Origin: Helopsaltes ochotensis
Taxonomy: Eukaryota; Chordata; Aves; Passeriformes; Locustellidae
NCBI GenBank assembly: GCA_013400155.1
Contig: VXBM01000544.1
Span: 236,535-300,534, forward strand
DNA: 64,000 nucleotides
Reading direction: 5' to 3'
The position numbers and the translations under genes are program-made. The notes under the pieces are model-generated. The model was not told where the DNA came from. It saw nothing but the letters and a program-made list of their open reading frames with translations, and did no database searches. Below are positions 23,101 through 33,100 of the stretch, piece after piece (position 1 is the stretch's first letter; every line of letters starts with the position of its first letter).

Positions 23101-25200
23101 TCAGACTTTTCTCTAAACAGCTCTACCTGTTAAATGATGCCCAAGGCTCTATGAATAGATTCATTTCTACTGCAGACCTGCCTATCTCTCTTTGCCTGGG
23201 GGAGGGAAACCTGCAGCCTTGGGAGGAGGCAGAAGAAATCATATTCCACCAGAAGCCTTGCCCACAAGTACTGGAGCTTAGCAGCTGGTGGGGTGTGCTT
23301 TCTCAACAACCTTTTAACTCTGAATGGTCGGAAAATGTTTCAAAATAATCAGATTTCTCTGATAACTCTGACACTCAGCGGAGTCCTCCGCTTGGGAAGC
23401 GTTGACACAAAGGCTCCCTGGTGCTGCAGAGCAGCAGAGTGGGAGATGGGACCAGCAACTCCAGCCCAGGGTTGAGCAAGCTGTTTGTAAAAGTGTGATC
23501 TGGCCACTTCCCCGGGGAGGTGCTGGCTTCCCCTCCCCACCAAGCCCCAGCGCCAAGGGCCAAGGGCAGGCAGGGGAAACGCGGCGAGGAAAGCTGCAAG
23601 GCACAGGGTGAGACAGTGCTGGGCAAAATGCAGAGCCTGCCCTGCTGTGCCCAACGCCTGCCTGCTGCTCCCACTGGGAAATCCCAGCCCAGGAGCCCCC
23701 GGTGAATTCAGTTCCACTTTGGGGGAGGACTGGCAGCAGCTTTAGGGTGGGCACAAGGTGTCCAGAGATGTCTGTGGGTGGCCAAGTGGGGTAGGAGCTC
23801 AGGGCAACGCAATTTCCACATCCCAAAACACCACCTTTTATTTTGGCATGCAAATATCCATCCTTCAAAAGGTCCAGAGATAATCCTCGCCTGTTGGTCA
23901 CCCCAAAGAGCAGAGGGAAGGAAAAAAGGAAAATACTTTGGTGAAAGAAAGCACTTGGTGCTGGCAAAGACTTTCAGGGGTTGTGGAATATACTTTGTGC
24001 TGTGATTGCTTTTTTTCCACAACCAGCCCTGGCCATGAGCTCCCCCACTTTCTGCTTAAGCAATAGCCACCAGTGGTGGCTGTGGTGGTTTTGGACTCTG
24101 GGAAGACAGATAACGTCAGTAGCTAAGGGCCTTTACTCTTGCTCAACAGCTGAGGCTGCTGGAGCATGTGCCAACCGAACTGGAATGTAAATATGGCCAT
24201 AAGTCAGTCATCTCACTCCATAAGTGGGCAGCCCAAGGCCTGGTGAGCCCTCCTGCATCACAGCAGGCTGCAGGACCAGAGCAGGAACGCCTCCTCCTCG
24301 AGGCTGGGAGAATCCTTGTCATATCAGATGAAGTGAGCTCAGAATAAGCAGCCACCTGTAATAATTTTGGTCCTGTTCCCTGATCAGTCAGTGATGGATG
24401 ACTACAGCCAGGTTTTCACGTTGTCTGTGGGATTCACTGCAATATTGGGGATTGGTTTTGGTTTGCTGGAAGTGGCCACTACTGCAGAACTGGGCTGGGA
24501 CTGGTGACACCACCTCTGCAGCTCCTCAGCACCAGCAGTGCCAGTGCTGCTGTCACAGGGCTCTGGCACACGGCACGACAGAGGTGTGAGCTGGGAATGT
24601 CTCTGGTACAAATATCTGCCCTGGGTGGCCTGGGCTCCTTGTCCCAGGGAGATAAGAGCAGTATCTGGCTGTGCCCAGCACAGGGCTGCTCCCAGCCTGG
24701 GGGCAGCAGGGTGGGACCCTGCCAACACCCAGAGCCTTCGAGGTGGAAGGGCCCCAAGCTGCACCACAGCTCTCCACTCCACGACACCATTGCATGCAAG
24801 AATCTTTGCAGCCCGTTTTTGTAATTTTTGCCGTTTTACCCTCTGAAGCAGGCAGAAAGCTGTCCGTGATGGTGCAGTTGTTTTTCCCCTCTGTCACTTC
24901 TGTGGTTGCTGGCTGGTTCCCCAGACCCCCCGTGGCAGGTGGTGTTCCTGAGCCCAGGCTCTGAGGTATCCATCACCCCAGGAACACAGCACCCACCACA
25001 GCTAATCCTGGGCAGGGAAGTACTTCAGAAATAAATCAGAAATCTTCTCAAATATGTTGTTATTGACAGCCATACACCTGCAAAGAACAGGAGGAGCCTA
25101 AGGGCAGGAACAGCAACCAGCTGCTGCAATGGGAGCCACGGGAGTTCTGCCTTTCTGCCTCCCAGCTCTTTTTGCAACAGTGGCATAACTCCAGATTAGT
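20136..25200. other. Intergenic, no gene recognised
   Basis: GC-moderate unique-looking DNA between GAB3 and the CALM-like gene. It holds a short ATA/AAC-rich simple tract (20551-20583) and scattered open frames up to 217 codons (23314-23967, minus). None has a recognisable domain, flanking splice sites that make sense or biased codon use. Confidence 0.6.
20551..20583. repeat. AT-rich simple repeat
   Basis: Imperfect run of ataata, aaaataata and acaataacaat units, a small degenerate microsatellite. Confidence 0.7.
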
Positions 25201-25246
25201 TTTTCCTTCCCTTTCTTTCTTTTCCTCTTTCTTTTCTCTCTTCTCT
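25201..25246. repeat. Polypyrimidine tract
   Basis: About 46 bases made almost only of C and T (ttttccttccctttctttct and onward). Low complexity, possible slippage or triplex-prone tract; no gene signal. Confidence 0.7.
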
Positions 25247-26249
25247 ATACAAAGTCAGCAATTTAAAAGCTCAAACTTCACCAGCAGCCAAGTTTGAGAG
25301 GCAGAAGTTGGAGATGGCTGGGAAGAGGAGAGAGCTCCCAGGGCCAAGTCCTGCCCCAGGTCACTGCTCCTCAGCAGGGGCTGAACGGGGGGGACAGAGG
25401 AAGTGTGACCTCCTTCCCTCATGTGACAGGAGAGGGGAAAACCAGAGTGGGGCTTTTAGCACTCCTACACTCTTGAGCCGAGGGATTGTGTACAATTTTT
25501 GCATCTTGTAGGCTCCAAAAAGAGCCCTGAGACAAACCTACTCACTACTCAGGGTCTCTTGAGGAGAGGTCCTGGAGAAAGGGCCTCATGATTTTCTCAT
25601 ATTTTGAAGTTATGCAAGGTTTGAATTAATCCAGCTATAGAGAACCCTATAGAACTGTATAGAACTCAGAGCTCCTGAGTTCTGGAGCTCAATTTCTTAT
25701 CAACATTTTTACAACAACAATCACAGTACTAAAAAAGAAATAATTTAGCTGATTTTTATCTCAACTCTATCAGCAAAACAACAGCCTCCAGTAAGGTGGG
25801 TTCTGCTGTATTTTGGATGCAGTGCTACTGAGCAGATGGCATTTATTGACAAACCTGCTGCTAAACTGTTTGCATTCCCAGGGCTCTAGGTACAGTCAGC
25901 CCGCAGCATATTCACTACTCATTGCTAAAATACTCATTTCCCTGGAAAACCATCTGTGTCATTCAGTCGTGGCAGAAGCCCAGAACCATCCATTCCCTCC
26001 ACTGCCACTATCCCCAAAGCACTATTTATATTTATCCAAGCCTGGACCACGTTTCCTGTCTGAAGCCTTCATTACTTGCCCTATAGTAAACAGAGGGCAG
26101 AAAAATGAGCGAGATGTAAATTGTATATAATTTCCACTTTCCTTCTTTGCTAAAATGAACTAAAACACAGGAGAGTGGCCAAGAGCAAGGCTTTTTGCAT
26201 TAGCCTGGGCAGACATCAGGGTGTGAAGGGCAGTTCCTTCCTCCAAGTA

Positions 26250-26520
26250 AAAAGGGACAGGACAAGCAGAAATATCCTCATGTTGTGCCAGAGGAGCTTT
26301 GGGTTTGAAATTAGGGAAAATTTCTTCACCAAAAGGCTTGTCAAGCACTGGAACAGGTTGCCCAGAGCAGCAGTGGAGGCACCATTGCTGGAGATATTTA
26401 AAGGCTGTGTAGATGTGGTACTTGGAGACATGGTTTAGTGGTGGCTGTGGCAATACTGGGTTAATGGCTGGACTTAATGATATTAAAGGTCGTTTCCAAC
26501 CTAAACGATCCTGTGATTCT
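26250..26520 (+). repeat. CR1 LINE 3' fragment 1
   Basis: It contains the avian CR1 3' landmarks in order: gggacaggacaag, agggaaaatttcttcacc, caagcactggaacaggttgc, ggagatatttaaaggctgtg, catggtttagtggtgg, taatggctggacttaatga and tttccaacctaaa, ending gatcctgtgattct. It is 5'-truncated, as usual for CR1, with the element's sense strand on +. Confidence 0.88.
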
Positions 26521-27221
26521 ACCTGCAGGCATCCGGGGGATGAACAGGATGGCCTGAACCCAGAGCAAGTCCATGCACTGACTGGAGAGGGACATTTGAA
26601 CTCAGATTTGGGCCTGACCAGCACATCGAGTAAAGACAGAGCCCTGGCTGTGGGAAACACTCAACTCAGGCACTTCCATGTGGAATTTAGGCTTTCTGAA
26701 ACAGAACAAAATAAGTGAGCCCCTGCTGGGGGAGGAGGTAGCACAGAAGAGCTGCTGTGCCTCAGCTCACACCCTCCTTTATTGCAAAAGAGCTTCCCTG
26801 TTTAGACAGGCCCAAAGAGACGTAGACATTTGTAATGTGTATTTAATCTTTCCATCTCTTCTTTTCTTACTGTTTTGATGTTCCCTCAGGCTTTCAAGAT
26901 TCGAGATCACTTTTTTTTTTTTTTTCCCAGAAACTACAAGTCTTAAAACAAAAATAAGGCAGCTGGAAATTGCCTGCTGCCAGTCAGACTAAACAGGTTG
27001 TAACTTTTCTCAGCACAGGAAATGTTCAATAATTTAATATCAGTGACCATGTATTAATGCATTTCTGCCCTTAGGTCCATGGAAATCCTTCATTCACAAC
27101 ATTACACAGCCCAGTTCATAGGACCACTAATATTTGTTCAGCGTTATTGTGCTTTTCAATGGTATCAAAAGAGACATCTCTGCTGCTGACCCTGCTCGCC
27201 TTTGTTGTTCTCTTTACACTT

Positions 27222-27360
27222 TATTGGGTCTGGCTGGAATGGAGTTCATCTTCCCCATAGCAGTCCTCATAGAGTTGAGCTGTATACTGGTATTTCATTT
27301 TATTTTTTTCCCCATCCCTCCAGCAGCTTGGCGGGTCTCTGGTGTCCAGCTAAAGTAACC
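27222..27360 (+). repeat. Second LTR-like family, fragment 1
   Basis: Begins gggtctggctggaatggag and continues cccatagcagtcctcatag. The same opening occurs at 28344 (gggtctggctgggatgga). This resembles the start of an abundant bird ERV LTR that I know only by pattern. The remainder is strongly diverged. Confidence 0.45.
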
Positions 27361-28343
27361 CAGCACAACCCATTTTGGGGCCCAAGAGAAGGGCAGGTTT
27401 GTATGAAGCATGCTGTAGCTACAACAGATAATAAATTACAAGCTTCTTGTGTGGGTTACGGAGCCTGCTGGCTGCTTCCCTATTTTTGTTTCCCTAGAAC
27501 AAGCTCCACCCAACTGCACAGGTATCCTGGAATAGATCACGGACTGCCCAGGAGGCAGAGAATTTGAAGCACTGCCTGAGGAAGCAGGTTGTGCCCAAGG
27601 GCCACCACCATATAAGACGTTAAGCTTTATTTACTTATTTTACTTTTACGTTTACTTTATTTACTACATGATGGGTTGATGAAACCCGTCACGTAGCAAA
27701 GCTTTGGAAGTGGAAAGCTGCTGTGTGCAGTCCCACACGGTAACTCACTGAAGGAGAAGGCAAGTCAAGTCAATTTGCAGAACTGAAAGCCACCCAATTG
27801 AGCCCTAGAGACTGCTGAATGAGAAAAGTGGCCACGCTCTATCTCCACACTGACTTTTGGGTGTAAGAAATGCCCTCTACATCATACAAATATTATGATA
27901 AGACAAAAAATTTATGTATTAGTGAAATACTCGGTACTGTGAACGCAAGTGTTTCCTGCTTTATTACTTTTCTATGTGTACTGCAACAGCAGACTGTTGG
28001 TGTGTGGCAGTCTACCCACATATTTATGGAGCATTTCACTTTAGGGATAATGTAAGCAATACAAGTTTTAATCAGCACCCTAAAATATGAGTTGACTGTC
28101 AGAAGCTGCTAGATTTTTGTTTATAACACTCATACTCAACTGCCTCCTTTTTACTCTCCTTACTTTTTTGTATTTTTACTTCAAAGTAAAAATAACTATT
28201 GCTGTGTTCCATCTTCTGTTTGTAGGAGTGTTCACACTTATATTAGTGTACTATAAATGCAGAAGTTAAAAAAAATACTCCTCTGTGGAATGGCCTGGGA
28301 AGAGTGTTTGCTCTGACTGAGTAGTAGTGATGCTGCATTTTTT
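27361..28343. other. Intergenic AT-rich spacer
   Basis: No gene seen. It includes the imperfect hairpin at 27664-27696 and AT-rich unique sequence. Fragments of two LTR-like repeats bound it. Confidence 0.55.
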
Positions 28344-28490
28344 CTGGGTCTGGCTGGGATGGATTTTCCTCGTGGCAGCCCTCACAGGGTTGTGCTGGAG
28401 GTATCAGTGGCTGGGAAGGTTTTGAGAACCCACCAGTGGTTTGTGTACATGTGAGTAGTGCTCCACAGCATCCAGGCTGCTGCTCAGTCT
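28344..28490 (+). repeat. Second LTR-like family, fragment 2
   Basis: Shares gggtctggctgg(a/g)atgga and the gcag(c/t)cctca(c/t)ag block with 27222-27300, then runs into caccagtggtttgtg and ctccacagcatccaggctgc. It lies directly before a CR1 fragment, giving a small nest of old insertions. Confidence 0.5.
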
Positions 28491-28505
28491 CTTCTCCCAA
28501 GCAAC

Positions 28506-28775
28506 AAGTGACAGGACAAGAGCAATTAGCCTCCAGTTGTGCCAGGGAGGTTTAGATTGGATATTATGAAAAATTTCTTCGCCAAAAAGGTTGTCAAGCC
28601 CAGGAACAGGCTCTGCAGGACAGTGGTGGAGTCACCAACCCTGGAGGGATTTATTTACAAGACATGTAAATAAATCGTGGCACCGCTTGGTGACAGGTTT
28701 CAGTGGTGGGCTTGGCAGTGCCACGTTAAGGGTTAGACCCGGAAATCTTTTCCAACCTAAATGCTTGTACAGTCC
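28506..28775 (+). repeat. CR1 LINE 3' fragment 2
   Basis: The CR1 landmarks occur in order: gtgacaggacaag, gatattatgaaaaatttctt, caagcccaggaacaggct, ggagtcaccaaccctggagg, ttcagtggtgggcttggcag and ttttccaacctaaatg. Around 28648-28676 the body carries a perfect 12-bp inverted repeat that is not typical of CR1. Confidence 0.85.
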
Positions 28776-28892
28776 CTTGAAACAGGCTCAGCATGGGAAG
28801 TTGGGATCTTTTTTTTTCTTTTTCAGACGTTGCTTCTGAGAAAAGAAAACTCATCACCACAAAAACTAATGTAACTGCCCATGGCACGTAGG

Positions 28893-28948
28893 TGGAAGTG
28901 GACTATCCTTGAGGTGCCTTCCAACCCAAACCGCTGCGATCTGTGATG
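28893..28948 (+). repeat. CR1-like 3' tip
   Basis: Only the last part of the element is left: a ggtggactatccttgaggtg-like block, then ccttccaacccaaaccgctg and a gatctgtgat remnant of the terminal repeat. Confidence 0.6.
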
Positions 28949-29111
28949 AAAAATCTCATCTCGATCGTTCCCCTCAGCCACCCCCGCTGCTCCCGGAGCT
29001 TTTCCCCCGCTCGCTCGCCGTGACGACTCGGCAGCTTTTTATTTTTCATTCACAGCCACCCACGGAACAAAGAGCCGGCGGGCAATTCCCCGAAAGGAGC
29101 CTGTAGGGAGT

Positions 29112-29350
29112 GGGCTCTTCTCCCAGGCAGACAGCGACAGAACGAGAGATCGTAATCTCGAGCTGCACCAGGGGAGGTTTAGGTTGGACATTAGGAGGAA
29201 TTTCTTCGCAGGAAAGGTGCTTAGACATTGGAATGGGCTGCCCAGGGCGGTGGTGGAGGTGTTTAAGGAAACACTCAGTGCCATGGTGCGGCTGCGTTCG
29301 GTCACAGGTTGGGACCAATGATCGCAGAGATCTTTTCCATCCGAGCTGAT
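29112..29350 (+). repeat. CR1 LINE 3' fragment 3, abutting the CpG island
   Basis: It contains ggtttaggttggacattagg, ggaatttcttcgcag, agacattggaatgggctgcc, ggcggtggtggaggtgttta and cagagatcttttccatccga. It ends where the CpG-rich promoter region of the CALM-like gene begins. Confidence 0.85.
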
Positions 29351-29548
29351 TTTGCCGTGCTGGGGGCGGCGAGTCTCGGAGCGCCTCGGCCCCGCCGCCC
29401 GCAGGCACCTGAGGGGCGGCGTGAGGGGCGGCCTCGGCTGCTGCCCCGGCTCCGATCGGGGGACCGTTCCGATCCCAGCCTCGCTCCGGCCCCGCTCCGG
29501 TCCCGGTCCCGCTCTTCTCCGGCCCCAGCTCCGGGGCCGGCCCCGCTC

Positions 29549-29981
29549 NNNNNNNNNNNNNNNNNNNNNNNNNNNNNNNNNNNNNNNNNNNNNNNNNNNN
29601 NNNNNNNNNNNNNNNNNNNNNNNNNNNNNNNNNNNNNNNNNNNNNNNNNNNNNNNNNNNNNNNNNNNNNNNNNNNNNNNNNNNNNNNNNNNNNNNNNNNN
29701 NNNNNNNNNNNNNNNNNNNNNNNNNNNNNNNNNNNNNNNNNNNNNNNNNNNNNNNNNNNNNNNNNNNNNNNNNNNNNNNNNNNNNNNNNNNNNNNNNNNN
29801 NNNNNNNNNNNNNNNNNNNNNNNNNNNNNNNNNNNNNNNNNNNNNNNNNNNNNNNNNNNNNNNNNNNNNNNNNNNNNNNNNNNNNNNNNNNNNNNNNNNN
29901 NNNNNNNNNNNNNNNNNNNNNNNNNNNNNNNNNNNNNNNNNNNNNNNNNNNNNNNNNNNNNNNNNNNNNNNNNNNNNNNNN
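29549..29981. other. Assembly gap, 433 N
   Basis: Unresolved bases in a very GC-rich island. They remove the 5' UTR and the core promoter of the CALM-like gene. Long open frames crossing this stretch are artefacts of N. Confidence 0.99.
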
Positions 29982-29992
29982 GGACCGCGGCG

Positions 29993-30125
29993 ATGATGTC
30001 GGGGCAGTCCATCACCGACCGCATCGCGGCGGCGCAGCACAGCGTGACCGGCTCGGCCGTGGCCAAGGCTGTGTGCAAGGCGACGACCCACGAGGTGATG
30101 GGCCCCAAGAAGAAGCACCTGGACT
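29993..30125 (+). CDS. CALM-like exon 1 (start codon, PIP2 site)
   Basis: Two ATGs in tandem (29993, 29996). Relatives begin MSGQ, which fits the second, although scanning would meet the first. It encodes residues 1-43 including the KATTHEVMGPKKKH phosphoinositide motif. The donor is GACT|gtgagt. Confidence 0.95.
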
Positions 30126-33100
30126 GTGAGTAGGAGCCGGCGGCGGGGCCGGGTGGGCCCGGAGTGCGAGCTCCGAGCTCGGGGCAGCCGCTCAGCCGGG
30201 CCCTCCGGCCACGGGCGGGGGAGAGGGGAGAGCCGGCCGCTTGCACCTGGAGGGGGGTGTTGTGTTAACGTGGGCGGACCTGGCTGGCGTGATCTCCAGA
30301 ACTTATTTTCCACGTGGAGGGAGCGAGGTTTGTAACACCCTGGCGCGCCCGGGGAGCAAAAATATTCCAGCCTCCTGAGCTGCTCCCGGTGAGAGCCGCT
30401 TAGCTCTGGTGCTCTGAATACAGTGGTGCTTATTAATCCGGCACCTGGGGAAAAGGTGTGTTTACTGTTACAAGCCAGATTTAATTTTTTAAGCACTGTT
30501 TCGTCCTTCCGTGGACTACAACCGTTTAAATGTTTCGAACATTTCCCGAAATACCATAGTTTTCTGTCTTACGGCTCGCCAAACGAGGTAAAAAGATTAA
30601 AAGCGAGCTAAAGGGAAGGGCGAATGTTGATCAGTGCGTTTCTTCTGGATGAGAGTATGTTGTCGCTAATACGTTTAAACTTAGCGTGTTAAAACATCTT
30701 TCTCTGTACCGAAAGGTACAGAGAGTTACCCTTGAAATCTAAAGAAATCAGTGGTGTTGCTTCGCTTCAGGTTTTGGTAATAGAGTAGCAACTGGAGTTC
30801 TGTCTGACTGCTCAAAAGTGCGCAGACCTTTGTCGGTTCTGTAGCTTACCCCCTCTCCAGCTCCCAAAAGCGAAATTACTCTGTGTGTGTGTGTTTCTAT
30901 TACAGAGAGGAAAAAAAGGCTCGAAGCCTTTTGCTGGTTTCTTCAAAGCCAGGCTGGTAGTTTCGCAGGATTCGTACGAGTTGATGGTACTAAAGGGGCT
31001 GCAGGCTCAGGCTCTCGCAGAGGCGTTCTGGGTTATATTGTTTAGGGTAGTTGGGATGTGAGACCCTGTGACACTGACCTGCTCGTACCAGCTTGTGTGA
31101 GAGCTTTCGGCGTGGATCAAACAGTCCAAAACCAGCCAAATCTATATTTCATTTGTTACCGAGCTGAATGGGTGGCATCCAAGCTGCAAGAGTGAACATT
31201 GCAGCTATTGTGTTGAAATTAAAAGCCTTAAAACTGGGTAACTCACAATTGGCTTTTTAAAGCTACCTTTAAAAAGTTACCTTATTTCTTCTGGGCTTGT
31301 GGTCTGCCTGTGGTAGAAGTTAAATGAGGTAACCTTTGAGTCCAGAAATGGCAACATAACAGGAAGCCAGAAAGTGGTGACAGTTTGCTCAATAGTTTGA
31401 AAGCTTCTGAATCCTAAAAGAGATAATGTGTTGTTTGAAAATATTATTGAAATAACGTCATCTGCTATAAGTCACCCTTACCAAATAAGAAAATGCCAAC
31501 GTGGAACAATTCTTAACTTGAGGATACCATAAACTGAGATTGCCTTTTGACTATCAAGTTCCTTTTGGTCCTAGGCTGTTTAGAGCTGTTAGTCATTCTC
31601 CTGAAGCCTTCTGTGCCAGATGAGTTCTGTGTAATTCATTTGCTCAGACTTTGGCCTAAGACAGACAAAAATCTTCTTGTTGTCACTTGGTATCTGAAAT
31701 AGAGGAATGCTTTGGTGGGATAGGGGAAAAAAAAGGTGGGAAATATGGTACCTTGAATACATCTGTAAGGGCTTAAAAAATCCCAATGAACATGCTCGTG
31801 TCCTCTTTGAGCACTGCTTTTCAAACATCTGCAACCCTTTGAGTAGCACTTCTTATTTTTTCACTTGTACACAGGACTTGTGTTAAATGTGAGCAGGTGG
31901 ATACAAAATACTGTAAAAGAAAATCACAGAAGAAATTCTCTGGAAAAGAAATCACACAGTAGGTTTTTCCAAGATACAGTGCAAGTACTTCCCAATTTAA
32001 GTACAGTAAGGAAAGGATTTAATGTAAAATTGTGGTGGTTGTACTCTGGTCACTACGTGTGTGTTTGTCTCATTCAAAATGCTTCACCATCTGGTATTAT
32101 TTGTAATTGCTGCTCAGGAAAAAGCTTTACCAGGAACAATTTTTTGAGAGTTGCAGCAGTTGTATTCAGGGATTGTGGAGGAGTATCAGTTTGTGCCCTC
32201 TGTTCAGATTAATTCTTAAAATCCCCTTATTGCCAAGTTTCCTCGGCAGGAAAAGCTGTGGTATTACACTATAGGTTTTTACAGAAAGTTGTTGCATATG
32301 CAGTGTCTGCACTAGAATTGAAGAGTCTTGTGGTTTGTCTGACTGCTAACTGCTGAGTAGTATAGTCATATTTTACTTCAAGAGTGCAAAAACACCCACA
32401 AAAAACACACCCCAAAAATCTAAGCGATGTCAACGGGCATACTTGGGGATTTACCTTTTAAAGTAGGTCACGGTGTCCTAAATAAGTCGGCAGATCTATT
32501 TCTGTAGTATTTGGTAATGTTTTTGGATAATATAAAACGTTATATAGAGGCTGATCGTTCCCCTTGGTGGAGCACCTGAAGGTCTTGTCTCTTCTTTGCT
32601 GGTGTGCAGCAGAGTGAGGCTGTGATGCTTCTGGAGGCACATCTCCTCTTGTCTAACGACTGAAGAGTCACAAGAAAAAAGAAGAAATTAAAGCTCCAGC
32701 CAAGCTGGTAACTAGCAGAGTAGACTTTTGTGTAGACCAAAACTTGGAAAAAACAAGCCCCTAAATTAATCGCAGCTTAAACTTTTAAATTAACACGGTA
32801 ATGAAAAAACAGCTTCTGCCTAACTTGTATACAGCCCACTTCAGAAGCACAGGGGAGGGGAAGGTAGTTAATGTTGCTAACCAAAACTTAAATCTCCCAT
32901 ATGTTTACAAGCTTTGGAAACCTTCTAAGAAGTGGTAATTCTGGCACTGCCCATTCTTTTGGCAACCAGAGCTTTTGCCTGTCAGGTGGTGCAGTGTCGT
33001 TCTTGCAGAGCTGTGTAAGCTGTGATACAGGACAAAGGTGTTTTCTTGAACTCCTCACACAGACCAGCAGCTGTCATTCATTTGAAGTTCTTTACCAATT

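Larger units (their letters stand above)
29350..30250 (+). promoter_or_regulatory. CpG island / promoter region of the CALM-like gene (with gap)
   Basis: Abrupt rise in G+C and CpG on both sides of the gap, with repeated ccggccccgctccgg-type units before it. It surrounds coding exon 1, so it should hold the transcription start, but the start site itself probably lies in the N block. Confidence 0.75.

Noticed and set aside
23314..23967. A 217-codon minus-strand open frame in the intergenic region
   Set aside because: Low-complexity Pro/Ser/Cys-rich product in GC-rich DNA, no domain, no splice context.
29039..30496. Very long open frames on both strands across the CpG island (up to 485 codons)
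   Set aside because: They run through the 433-base N block, which cannot give stop codons; only the 29993-30125 exon on + has homology support.
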